This document shows, in pieces, positions 43,994-54,257 of a stretch of 64,000 bases of DNA. Origin of the DNA: Prionace glauca (lineage: Eukaryota; Chordata; Chondrichthyes; Carcharhiniformes; Carcharhinidae). The first letter of the stretch is position 1. Every line of letters starts with the position of its first letter. The notes beneath the pieces are model-generated. The model was not told the DNA's origin. It saw nothing but the letters and a program-made list of their open reading frames with translations, and ran no database searches. Location: the NCBI GenBank assembly GCA_037974335.1, contig CM075724.1, forward strand, positions 72,596,850 through 72,660,849, in the 5' to 3' direction. The translations under genes were made by a program, and so were the position numbers.

Positions 43994-44757
43994 GATGTGG
44001 AGATGCTGGCGTTGGACTGGAGTAAACACAGTAAGAAGTCTTACAATAGCAGGTTAAAGTCCAACAGGTTTATTTGGCAGCACAAGCTTTCGGCACACTG
44101 CTTCTTCATCAGGTGAGTGAAAGCTTGTGTTCATAACCAGAGCATATACACACACAAATTTAATTTACAAGGTAATGGTTGGAATGCAAGTCTTTACAGC
44201 TAATCAAGTCTTAAAGGTACAAATAATGTACCTCTCCTCTCACATTGTCGATTGTGGGGTGGCATGGTAGCACAGTGGTTAGAACTGTTGCTTCACAGCT
44301 CCAGGGACCTGGGTTCGATTCCCGGGTCGGGTCACTGTCTGTGTGGAGTTTGCACATTCTTCTTGTGTCTGCATGGGTTTCCTCCAGGTGCTGTGGTTTC
44401 CTCCCACAGTCCAAAGATGTGTGGGTTAGGTTGATTTGCCATGCTAAAATTACCCCTTAGTGTCCTGGGATGTGATTAGTGAGTAAATGTGTGGGGATTG
44501 GAATTGTGGTTGGTGCAGACTCGATGGGCCAAAAGGCCTGTTTCTACACTATAGGATTCTATGAAGACTTGATAACCTGTAAAGACTGCATTCCAAACAT
44601 TATCTTTTAAATTGAGTTTGTGTCTGTATATGCCTTGTTATGAACACAAGTTATCACTCACCTGATGAAGGAGCAGTGCTCTGAAAGCTTGTGCTGTCAA
44701 ATAAACCTGCTGGATGTTAATCTGGTGTTGTGAGACTTCTTATTGTGCTTCCTTGGT
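43994..44757. repeat. Fold-back repeat FB-II, long-armed copy with SINE in the loop
   Basis: Left arm from GTGGAGATGCTGGCGTTGGA (43,996) through AAAGTCCAACAGGTTTATTT, CTTCTTCATCAGGTGAGTGA and TGTGTTCATAACCAGAGCAT to GCTAATCAAGTCTT (~44,212). The right arm, reversed, has GAAGACTTGATAACCTGTAA (44,563), GTTATGAACACAAGTTATCA, CTCACCTGATGAAGGAGCAG and the end GTGAGACTTCTTATTGTG. Arms are about 200-220 bp; the core FB-II arm is only ~90 bp. Confidence 0.8.
44256..44565 (+). mobile_element. SINE-A in the loop of the long fold-back repeat
   Basis: Head GGTGGCATGGTAGCACAGTG, B-box GGTTCGATTCC, body, tail ACTCGATGGGCCAAAAGGCC and GGATTCTATG. A short deletion lies near 44,470 (between GGGATGTG and ATTAGTGAG). 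Confidence 0.9.
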
Positions 44758-45119
44758 AAGCCATGGATGGATCTTTCTTATTTAGTTTTTGGCTTTTAAA
44801 AGAATGTATTTTATTCAATACTTCGCATTGTTTTTAGGTGTTTCTGTGGTTCATTTACTGCCATGTATTCTAGTCTATTTGCCCAATGTTCCTTAGCCAG
44901 GTCTCTTCTCTAACATATGTTATGTTACTTATGTTTACTTAAGTTCAGGATACTTCTTTGTGGATGGTGTGTGTAAAACTTCTTAAACTTAATATTGGGA
45001 TATGATCACATTTTCATAGATGACCCATTAATAATCGATTATTAATAAAACTGCTGAATTGCATAATTCTAGATCTAAAATAGATGTATATCTAGTTGTT
45101 TACATATCCTACCTTTCCA
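44758..45119. other. No gene recognised
   Basis: AT-rich with short CR1-like hints (GTTCCTTAGCCAGGTCTCTT) too weak to call. Confidence 0.35.
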
Positions 45120-46665
45120 GGAAATTGCCATGAAAACACCCTGTCACACTCCCATTGTCTCTCCTAAATCACTATACATCTCCAACACCTCAATGTTTCT
45201 TCTCAGATTTTTAAATCGTCTTTCACCTATCAACAACCTGGGAGTTACCACTGACCAGAAACTGAACTGGACTAGCCATATATATAGGAATCCTGCAGTG
45301 AGTATCCCACCTCCTGACTCCCCATCACCTGCAAGGCACAAGTCAAGGTGCAATGGAATATCCTCCACTTACCAGTATGAGTGCAGCTCCAACAGCACTC
45401 AAGAAGCTCGACACCATCCAGGACAAAGCAACCCCTTGATTGCTATCACTTCCTCAATATTCAATCCCTTCATCACAGATAAATAGTGGCAGCTATATGT
45501 ACTATTTACAAGATGCACTGCAGGATCTCATCAAGGTTCCTTCAGCAGCACTTTCTAAACCCATGACCACTTTCTTCCATAAGGACAAGAACAGCAGATA
45601 CTTTGGAACATCGGCACCTGGAAGTTCTTGTCATATTGACTTGGAAATATATTGTAGTTCCTTCACTGTCACTAAGTAAAAATCCTGGATTACCTTTTCT
45701 AACAGCATAACCAACACCCCAGGAACTGCAGCAGTCCAAGAGGTATATAAGATTATGAAGGGTATAGGTAGAGTAAACAGAGGTAAGCTATTTCCTATGA
45801 TAGAGACACGTAGGACAAGGGGCCATGGACTTAAGGTGAGGGGGGAGAGGTACAACATAGATATTAGAGGGAGGTTTTTCACACAGAGGGTAGTGGGGTT
45901 ATGGAATGCTCTGCCATGTAAGGTGGTGGAGGCAAACACGCTGGAGTCCTTTAAGAGTAACTTAGACAGGCACATGACTGAGTTGGAGATGGGTGGATAT
46001 AGGAGATCCTTTTAAATAAAGGTGGGCATTGGGGCATCCCTGGTAATGTAAATGGATATAGTATGATAATAATGTTTTTTCTCTTTTCATTCACAGGTTT
46101 TAAGTCAGTCCACCTCGTGTCCAACGAGGGGCATACACGTGATGGGTCGTACTGGGGCTGCTCTTGGTTGTTCGAGATTGACCTAGTGCTTCATGTCGTT
46201 AGTGTGTGCCTAAACTGGACAAGATACTGGGCAAGACGACAGCTCAGTGACTATCACTGATTGCTGTGCAGACACATGGATTTGGGCCGGTGTCTGTGGG
46301 AGTTTGCGCATTCTCCCCGTGCTTGCGTGGGTTTTCTCCGGGTGCTCCGGTTTCCTCCCACACCCCAAAGATGTGCTGTTAGGCTGATTGGCAGGAATAA
46401 ATTGTCCCTAAATCAGTTTCCCTCAATCTGGATGGCCATAAAACATTAAGCAGGGGTCGTGTGGACTGGTGGTGTTGGGATGGCGGCGCAGGCTCGTTGG
46501 GCCGAAGGGCCTGTTTCCAGGGCTGATTTTTGTTCTTTGTTTTTTGTTCTAATTCAGCTCACCACCACCATCTCTAGGGCAATTAGGGATGGGCAATCAA
46601 AGCTATCTAGTCAGCAGTGCCTACATCCTTTAAATGATTTTTAAAAAAAAACAACCTCCTTCCCA
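45120..46665 (+). mobile_element. L2-like LINE C-terminal region, split by CR1-D
   Basis: INNLGVTTDQKLNWTSHIY (45,223 on), SSNSTQEARHHPGQ in place of the usual TLKKLDTIQDKA reading, then the basic end and FHTVTKSKSWITFSNSITNT-like text to 45,740. The tail resumes at 46,552: CTCACCACCACCATCTCTAG, GGGCAATTAGGGATGGGCAA. Several shifts. Confidence 0.7.
45741..46551 (+). mobile_element. CR1-D LINE, 5' truncated, with long 3' UTR
   Basis: Coding end YKIMKGIGRVNRGKLFPMIE, GLKVRGERYNIDIRGRFFTQ, WNALPCKVVEANTLESFKSN and HMTELEMGGYRRSF then stop at 46,013. The 3' UTR contains CAGTCCACCTCGTGTCCAAC, then the SINE-like block GGAGTTTGCGCATTCTCCCC, and ends GGGCCGAAGGGCCTGTTTCC. It broke the L2-like LINE. 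Confidence 0.85.
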
Positions 46666-46804
46666 CACTTCTTAGATTACAGTCTTCGCTCCACGATTTT
46701 CAGGATGCTGATCTTCATCTAAGTGGAAACTATATGTGTGGAAGACTTCTCTCATTCCGCACTGCTTAGGCCAGGGCCCCAGTAAGCAAAACCTCCTCTT
46801 GGCG

Positions 46805-47710
46805 TAAGAACATAAGAACATAAGAAATAAGAGCAGGTGTACGAGTAGGAACAGGAATAGGCCATCTAGCCCTTCGAGCCTGCCCCACCATTCAATAAGA
46901 TCATGGCTGATCTGAAGTAGATCAGTTCCACTTTCCCGTTTTCTCCCCATAACCCTTAATTCCCCTGTCTGTCAGAAATCTATCTACCCATGACTTAAAT
47001 ATATTCAATGAGGTAGCCGCCACCACTTCAATGGGCAGAGAATTCCAGAGACTCACCACCCTTTGAGTGAAGAAAATCCTCCTCAACTCTGTTCTAAACT
47101 GCCCCCCTCCTCACTTATGTTGAGGCTGTGCCATCTAGTTCTGTTTTCCTTTCTAAGTGGAAAGAATCTCTCTACCTCTACCCTATCTAGCCCCTTCATT
47201 ATCTTGTAAGTCTCTGCAAGATCCCCCCTCAGCCTTCTAAACTCCAATGAGTACAGGCCCAGTCTATTTAATCTCTTCTCATAAGCTAACCCCCTCATGT
47301 CTGGTATCAGCCTGGTGAACCTTCTTTGTACTCCCTCCAAGGCCAATATATCCTTTCGCAAATAAGGGGACTAAAACTGAACACAGTACTCCAGTTGCAG
47401 CCTCACCAGTGCCTTCTACAGTTTCAGCAAGACCTCCCTGCTTTTATATTCTATCCCCCTCGCTGTAAAGGCCAACATTCCATTCGCCTTCTTGATCACC
47501 TGCTGCACTTGTACACTGAGCTTTTGCGATTCATGCACAAGGACCCCCAGGTCCCTCTGCACAGTAGCATGCTGCAGCTTTTCAACCTTTAAATAAGAAT
47601 CCCTCCTACTATTATTTCTACCAAAGTGGATAACCTCACATTTGCTAACATTATACTCCATCTGCCAGGCCCTGGCCCACTCACTCAGCCTTTTCAATTC
47701 ATTCATTCAC
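46805..47710 (-). mobile_element. CR1-C LINE, 5' truncated
   Basis: 3' end AAGAACATAAGAACATAAGA with a duplicated GAGCAGGTGTACGAGTAGGA block. The - strand codes LSEWARAWQMEYNVSKCEVI, YLKVEKLQHATVQRDLGVLV, RGIEYKSREVLLKL and LEGVQRRFTRLIPDMRGLAY, ending in the LYSLEFRRLRGDLAETYKIM block. Several breaks. Confidence 0.85.
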
Positions 47711-47762
47711 TCAATTCATTATTGAGCCAGTGTTTAATTCTCTGATCTGCTTGATTATATGC

Positions 47763-47840
47763 CAAAGAACAAAGAACAACACAGCACGGGAAACAGGCCC
47801 TTCGGCCCAACGAGCCCGCGCCGCCGTCCCATGGTCAGTG
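47763..47840 (-). mobile_element. CR1 3' end, very short
   Basis: AAAGAACAAAGAACAACACA, GGAAACAGGCCCTTCGGCCC and AACGAGCCCGCGCCGCCGTC are the reverse of the CR1-D terminal ~75 bp. Confidence 0.75.
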
Positions 47841-48491
47841 ACCTAGTCATGACTCTAGTCTATGCCTAATGTGTGAGGATCAGGGAGGTCCAATATAGGG
47901 AACTTGCCAACAGACAAGTCGTTAATGTAGCAAACCAGAGACTATTACTGTTGAGCTTCCGCATTTAGTGTGTACCCTAACTGCCCATACTCTGTTAAAG
48001 GGGCGTAATTCATATTTCTATCTACGTTGTTGACTTTTAAGTGTATCACAGCAAGTTTATCTCCAACCGTGGGAAATTCCTAATATTGGAATTGAACAGA
48101 AAAGATAACCTTTGGAACTGTTGTCTTGGGCTGCAGATAAAAACATCTTACCCTCGAGACAATACTGTTCCCTATCAATGTCACTTTCCTTTTCACTTCC
48201 TCCCTCCGCCCCCCACCAATTTGAATTGATTTATGCAAGAAGGTGCCGTAGTTAGTCTGTAATCAATCCTGCACTCCTTATTTTCTCCACCCCCACCCGC
48301 GCTGGTAATAAGTTATGATGTCAGTTGAAAGTATTTAAGTAACTCCTGGTCACATCATCCATTTCAAATGTGGGAACCAGGTACAGTTCATTCTATAAAC
48401 AGAACTTCATTTCGGTGAGACTTGTAACGCTCCTTCATCTGCCTGCTGGCATGTTGTTTCTGATTAAGATCAATGATGTATCAGGACGAAT
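47841..48491. other. Probable 3' UTR / flank of the Ig-family gene
   Basis: No repeat recognised. It lies just past the stop of the - strand gene. A poly(A) signal could not be fixed. Confidence 0.35.
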
Positions 48492-48625
48492 CTACATAGA
48501 TGGCCCCGCACTTTTATAGTTGTGGAATGGACAAAATCTTCCAATGAAGGCAGCAAGTACCAGAAGTATCTGTACAGCTCCTGTACATCCAGCAACAAAT
48601 GGATAATTGATTGAGAACGTACCAA
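48492..48625 (-). CDS. Transmembrane exon of Ig-family receptor
   Basis: On - the acceptor TATGTTCCTTGCAG precedes 48,625. Starting in phase 1 (G from the C1 exon plus TT), it codes VGTFSINYPFVAGCTGAVQI, then LLVLAAFIGRFCPFHNYKS, then AGPSM and a TAG stop at 48,492-48,494. The hydrophobic span FVAGCTGAVQILLVLAAFIG is about 20 residues, followed by a short tail of about 15 residues with R, H and K and no ITIM or ITAM. A short tail with no charged residue inside the membrane gives no sign of a signalling partner. Phase and orientation match the C1 exon 887 bp upstream. No frame damage is seen. Confidence 0.8.
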
Positions 48626-48899
48626 CTGCAAGGAACATAATAAAACTATTAACTCGAATAATAAATGCGATTTCTTTATTTTAGTGTTTTGTCAGACAGA
48701 CATTTTAAAAATGTCAATTGTATGACGTATATTTCCAACAGTTCCAGTGCAGAGCATGAGATCAGAAATCGTTAACTTGTTCAGACTCATTCATTCTATA
48801 AATAAAAACTATTTCCTTTAACACTGTATTCATGGTTCAGGATTAAGATACACCCGTCAAAAATAAGCTTTCAATATGCGTCATGTTGTGGTCTCCGCA

Positions 48900-49215
48900 G
48901 AGAAGTCCCGGGGAAGACCAGAATTTGTTACCAATCCCAAATTGTCCCTTGAATTGAACATTTCGTAGGGCAGTTAAGAGTCTAACAGTTGCTCTGCAAC
49001 TGAAATTACAAGTAGGTCAGACAAGGTAAGACGGCAGATTTATTTCCTTAATGGAGCCGTCGTGGGCCAGATCAGTTCTTACAATTGGTGGCCATCGTTA
49101 TCGGCTCTAACTTTGTTACATATTTTATGATTGAATTTAAATCCCACTGGTGGGATTTGAACCCGTGTTCCCAGTGCGGGCTTTCGGCTAATCCACTCAT
49201 TAGGCCACTGTCTCA
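48900..49215 (-). mobile_element. tRNA-headed SINE of the second type, in the Ig-gene intron
   Basis: Reversed head with B-box GGGTTCAAATCC (reads TGGGATTTGAACCCGTGTTC on +) and TAATCCACTCATTAGGCCAC. The body has CAGTTAAGAGTCTAACAGTT and AGACAAGGTAAGACGGCAGA. Related copies: 56,630-57,185 and 58,407-58,622. Confidence 0.7.
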
Positions 49216-49511
49216 ATATCAGTATGATTCGTCCACCTCATGGAATCGATAAACTGAAGTATTTCAATTATTTAGAGCAAATGGAGTTTCTTTATGTTAA
49301 ATGTCAAGGAATTGAATTTGATCCGCGATATTATTATTAAGTTTGTAATTGTTTTTATTATTTACACTCCGCGCCTCTGCAGGAGGCGTTTGCCTCTTAT
49401 CCGCTTCACAAATCTACAAAATGGACAAACTTCTAAATGGATTGAAATAAGTGGAAGTGGTTACATGGTAATCAGTGACTGATAATTTCAGTACAAAGTT
49501 TGGCTTCTTAC

Positions 49512-49814
49512 CTGAATTAGATATATAGTCAAAGTAAACAGTCATGGCTGGATCCTGTAGCGTGAGGTGAGACACCACACAGGCAAATACATTAGGGGCT
49601 GGATCTGTCGTTTTCAAACTGCTGGAAGTTAAATACATTCCCTCCGAATTGACCGTTTGAATGGTACTGATGCCAGTCACAATGATGCTGTCATTTTTGT
49701 ACCAAGTGAAGCTGAAAGATTCTGGGTAGAACTCAGCTGTTTCACACACATGTGTTAGCGTAGATGAGTTGGATCGGGACACTTTGGAGATCAGTCTCAT
49801 GGGTTCTAGCGAAG
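49512..49814 (-). CDS. Ig C1-set domain exon of a transmembrane receptor
   Basis: A 303 bp exon, phase 1 at both ends as usual for Ig domains. Acceptor TTTCCCTGTTCCACAG before 49,814; donor TTCAG|GTAAGAAG after 49,512. It codes SLEPMRLISKVSRSNSSTLT, HVCETAEFYPESFSFTWYKN, DSIIVTGISTIQTVNSEGMY, LTSSSLKTTDPAPNVFACVV and SHLTLQDPAMTVYFDYISNS. The C1 core is visible: C..FYP....TWYKN, the MYLTSSSL strand and FACVVSH. VSHLTLQDP resembles the end of SIRP-type C1 domains; MHC-linked C1 receptors (tapasin, butyrophilin-like) are alternatives. No V or leader exon is seen on this strand up to 64 kb, where repeats dominate; it may lie beyond. The frame is intact, so the gene is probably alive. Confidence 0.85.
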
Positions 49815-49996
49815 CTGTGGAACAGGGAAATGAAAGCACTGATTGTTTGGACTTATTCTCATTTGACATTCAGTATTCCTGGCTGCATCTAACCACGACA
49901 CTCGGAGTCCTAGTCAGTAAAATAAATAACTGTTAGAATTTGCAATGGTACAATTCAATCTTTAGTTACTTTTCAATGCGAATTCAATTATCCGTT
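49815..49996. other. Intron of Ig-family gene
   Basis: No element recognised before the CR1 piece at 49,997. Confidence 0.4.
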
Positions 49997-50148
49997 GGAG
50001 GGACTTTTTTTTACACAGAGGGTGGTGGGGGCCTGGAATGCACTGTCAAGTAGAGTGGTGGAGGCGGACACACCGGGATCGTTTAAGACTTATCTGGATA
50101 GTCACATGAGCAGTCTGGGAATGGAGGGATACAAACGAATGGTCTAGA
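49997..50148 (+). mobile_element. CR1-D coding end, inverted against the next CR1-D
   Basis: Encodes a FFTQRVVGAWNALSSRVVEA-like end (as FLHRGWWGPGMHC in the plain frame) and SHMSSLGMEGYKRMV, then stops at the stop codon without its own 3' UTR and meets the reversed CR1-D 3' end head-on at 50,149. Confidence 0.7.
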
Positions 50149-53100
50149 ACAAAGAATAAAGAACAGTACAGCACAGGAAACAGGCCCTTCGGCCTTACAA
50201 GCCTGCACCACCCATTTTAACACTCAGTGAGTGCCATATTCAAGTGTTTCTTCTACCTACGACTTTTGTCTACATCCAGTGGCCTCCACAATAAAGGGGT
50301 GCAAATTTAGGGAATTATATGTGTGGCAGATTAAGGGAGATCCAATTTGGGGACAATTTATTGACACCAATCAGCCTAAAAGCTGATTTTGGGGTGTGGG
50401 AGGAAACTGGAGCACCTGGAAAAAACCCACACAGGCATGGGGAGAATGTGCAAACTCCCACAGACATTGACCCAAGCTGGAGATCCGACCTGGGTCCCTG
50501 TAACTGTGTAGCAAGCAGTGATGGTCCCTGAGCTGTTGTGTTGCCTGTCAATTGGTCCAGTTTAAGCGTACACTAACAGACATAAAGTACTAGGCAACTC
50601 TCAGAGCAACATCCAAGAGCAGCCCTTGCATGACCCACCACGTGTATGTCCCTTGTTGGTCAACAAGGCGGACCGAATCACCTGTGGATGTAAAAAGGAA
50701 ACATCAATCAACATACAACAGATTAAACATACACTAATGAAAGATCCCCAACAGCTCCAACGTAAGAAACAGGTGAGCCTTAAAATTTGTTGGACGGCTG
50801 ATAGGAATCTATTAATTCCCAGGAACATCCTGAGGGTCTTGATTTTCAGCTAGAACATTCTTTTGTATCACTCCAACTGCAGTCTGCTCATGTGCCTATC
50901 TAAGTAAGTTTTAAACAACCCTAGCGTGTCTGCCTCCACCACCCTATTTGGCAGTGCATTCCAGGACCCCACAACCCTCTGTGTGAAAAACACCCCTCTA
51001 ACACCTGAGTTATACCTTGCCCCTCTCACCATGAGCCTGTGACCCCTCGTGACTTTTGCATCCAACCTGGGAAAAAGTTTCCCACTGTTCACTCTCTCTA
51101 TACCCTTCATAATCTTATACACCTCTATTAGGTCTCCCCTCATTCTCTGTCTTTCCAGGGAGAACAACCCCAATTTTCCCAATGTCTCCTCATAGCTAAT
51201 ACCCTCCATACCAGGCAGCATCCTGGTAAACCTCCTCTGCACTCTCCAAGGCCTCCACATCCTTCTGGTAGTGCAGCAACCAGAACTAGACCAGTACTCT
51301 AAATGTGGTCTAACCAATGTTCTATACAGCTTCAACATTAGATGCCAGTTTTTATACTCTATACCCCTTCCTATAAAGACAAGCATACTATATGCCTTCT
51401 TCACCACCTTCTCCACCTGTGCTGCCACCTTCAAGGACTTGTGAACTTGCACACCTAGGTCCCTCTGTGTTTCTATACTCTTAATGGTCCTACCATTTAT
51501 TGTATAACTCCCCCCGACATTATTTCTTCCAAAATGCATCACCTCACATTTATCTGGATTAAATTCCATCTGCCATTTCACCGCCCAATTTACCAGCCTA
51601 TTTATATCATGCTGTATTGTCCGACACTGTTCATCACTATCAGCAAGTCCAGCCATCTTCGTGTCATCCACAAACTTGCTGGTTGCACCAGTTACTCCCT
51701 CTTCCAAATCATTTATGTATATCACAAATAGCAGACGTCCCAGTACAGAGCCCTGCGGAATACCACTAGTCACAGACCTCCAGCTAGAAAAAGACCCTTC
51801 TGCTGCTACCCTCTGTTCCCTGTTGCCAAGCCAGTACTCAACCCATCTAGCCAATTGTCCTTGTATCCTATGAGCCAACCTGCCATGAGGGAATTTGTCA
51901 AATGCCTTAATGAAATCCATATAGATGACATCCACAGCTCTTCCTTTGTCAACCATTTTTGTCACCTCCTCAAAAAATTCCACCAGATTTGTAAGGCATA
52001 ACCTTTCTTTTCCAAAACCATGTTGCCTGTCACTAATGAGATAGTTATGTTCTAAATGTGCATATATCCTATTTCTAAGAATCCTCTCCAACAACTTCCC
52101 TATCACTGACGTCAAGCTCACCAGCCTATAATTACCCGGGTTATTCCTGCTGCCCTTTTTAAACAATGGTACCACATTCGCTATCCTTCACTCTCTGGGA
52201 CCTCATCTGTGTCCAAAGAAGAGACAAAGATTTCCGTCAGAGGCCCAGTAATTTCATCTCTTGTCTCCCTGAGCAATCTAGGATAAATGCCATCAAGCCC
52301 CGGAGATTTGTCAGTTTTAACATTCCCTAAAAAACCTAACACTTCCTCCCTTGTAATGGAGATTTTCTCCAACGGGTCAACAAGTCCCCCTAAAACACCT
52401 CCAGACAACAAGTCCCTCTCCTTTGTGAATACTGATGCAAAGTATTGTCCCTGAGATGTCCGATTTTTTCTCTAACAACTCTTTTGTTCTTAACATACTT
52501 AATCTTGTCTGCCAAGACCATTTCATGACCTCTTTTTGCACTTCTAACTCCCCGTTTGAGTTCTCTCCTACTCTTTCTGTGTTCCTCCAGAGCTCTGTCA
52601 GTTGCCTGGACCTAACATACACCTCTCTTTTTCTGATCAAGTCCTCAATATCCCTAGTTGTCCACAGCTCTCTAATCCTACCTTTCCTATCCTCTTTACA
52701 GGCACATGTCTGTCCTGCAGCCTTATCAGATGTCCCTTAAAAGACTCCCACATACCAGACATGGACTTACCCTCCAACATCCTCTCCCAATCAATGACCA
52801 GGAATTCCTGTCTAATCTGGCTATAGCTCGCCTTCCCCCAATTTAGCACCCTACCCTTTGGACAACGCTCATCTTTTTTGATTAGTATCCTGAAGTAGAC
52901 AAAATAGTGGTCACTATTTGCCACATGTTCCCCTACTGAAACCTTGACCATCTGACAAGGCTCATTTCCGAGAGCTAGGTCCAGTCTAGCCCCCTCGCTG
53001 ATAGGGCTAACTGCATACTACTCCAAAGAACCTTCCAGTATGCATTTTACAAATTCCTCCCCGTCCAGACCCCCAGCCCTAAGCACCTTCCAATAGACAT

Positions 53101-54165
53101 CAGGGAAATAAAAGTCTCCCACTACAACAACCCTATTTTTTCTGCACCTGTCCAGAATTTCTTTACATGTACATTCTTCCACATCCCGTGGGCTATTGGG
53201 CAGCCTATGGTATATCCCCAGCATAGTGATTGCACCCTTCCTGCTCTTAAGCTCCACCCACAGCGACTCATTGCATGACTCTTCTAAATTGTCCACCTTC
53301 TGCACTGCTGTAACATGCTCCCTAATTAATAGCGCTACTCCCCCACCTCTTTTAGACCCTCCTCTGTCACGCCTAAAACACTTATACCCTGGAATATTTA
53401 GCTGCCAGTCCTGTCCTTCTTTTATAAGAACATAAGAACATAAGAAATAGGAGCAGGAGTAGGCCATCTGGCCCTTCGAGCCTGCCCCGCCATTCAATAA
53501 GATCATGGCTGATCTGTCGTGGCTCAGTTCCACTTTCCGGCCCTCTCCCCATAACCCTTAATCCCCTCTCTTATCAAAAACCCATCAACCCGCTTCTTGA
53601 AAATATTTAGCGAGGCAGCCTCCACAACTTCAACGGGTAGAGAATTCCAGAGATTCACCACCCTTTGAGTGAAGAAGTTCCTCCTCAACTCCGTTCTAAA
53701 ACGCCCCCCCTTTATCTTGAGGCTGTGCCCCCTAGTCCTACTGTCTTTTTTGAGTGGGAAGAGTCTCTCCACCTCTATCCTATCCATCCCATTCATCATC
53801 TTATACGTCTCAATGAGATCTCCCCTCATTCTTCTAAACTCCAACGAGTACAAGCCTTTTAACCAAGTCCCTGTCACCGCAATCACATCCAAATTCTGTG
53901 TAAGCATGAAGGCATTAAGTTTGTCTGTCTTACCTATTATGCTCCTTGCATTGAAGCACTCCAGACCTCCAGGCCCACTCGGGTCCTTCCTCTCCAGAAT
54001 GATCCTCTTCTCATCTAACCTTAACCCGGCAAACAACTTGTCCCCAACTTCAGTGCCTACTGAGCTATTGGTTTCATCCCCACCCCACCCCCCTCCACAT
54101 TAGTTTAAACCCTTCTGAAACACTCCAGCTAAACTCAGCTAAGATATTTCTACCCTTCCCATTTA
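50149..54165 (-). mobile_element. CR1-D LINE, nearly full length
   Basis: 3' end at 50,149 (AACAAAGAATAAAGAACAGT), 3' UTR to 50,867 with the SINE-like block, then a 435-codon frame (52,175-50,868): MVPLFKKGSRNNPGNYRLVS, DRQHGFGKERLCLTNLVEFF, MDFIKAFDKFPHG, PQGSVLGRLLFVIYINDLEE, FVDDTKMAG at the catalytic site, and the C-terminal part to DRHMSRLQLE. Upstream lie SPGLDGIYPRLLRE (52.3 kb), the linker (52.4-52.95 kb) and the endonuclease (VVVVGDFYFPDVYW, YKCFRRDRGGSKRGGGVALL, 53.02-53.42 kb). After an inserted CR1-C, the endonuclease start CFNARSIIGKTDKLNAFMLT follows at about 53,860-53,960. Several stops and shifts; only the 5' UTR/ORF1 side is not identified. Confidence 0.88.
53427..53860 (-). 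mobile_element. CR1-C 3' end inserted in CR1-D endonuclease
   Basis: AAGAACATAAGAACATAAGA tail; the - strand codes LYSLEFRRMRGDLIETYKMM to FFTQRVVNLWNSLPVEVVEA and REGIKGYGERAGKWN. The interruption falls right after the endonuclease motif LDVIAVTGTWLK. Confidence 0.9.
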
Positions 54166-54169
54166 AGTC

Positions 54170-54257
54170 TAGTTGGACCAATGAGTGGCACAGGCTTGGC
54201 GGGCTGAAGGGCCTGTTTCCTGTGCTGTACTGTTCTTTGCTCTTTGTTCTTTGTTCT
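54170..54257 (+). mobile_element. CR1 3' end, very short
   Basis: TGGACCAATGAGTGGCACAG, GGCGGGCTGAAGGGCCTGTT and the TTCTTTGTTCTTTGTTCTA end. Confidence 0.8.

Noticed and set aside
49141-49215. tRNA-like sequence on the - strand with a B-box
   Set aside because: No closed acceptor stem, and it runs into a SINE body seen in other copies, so it is a SINE head.
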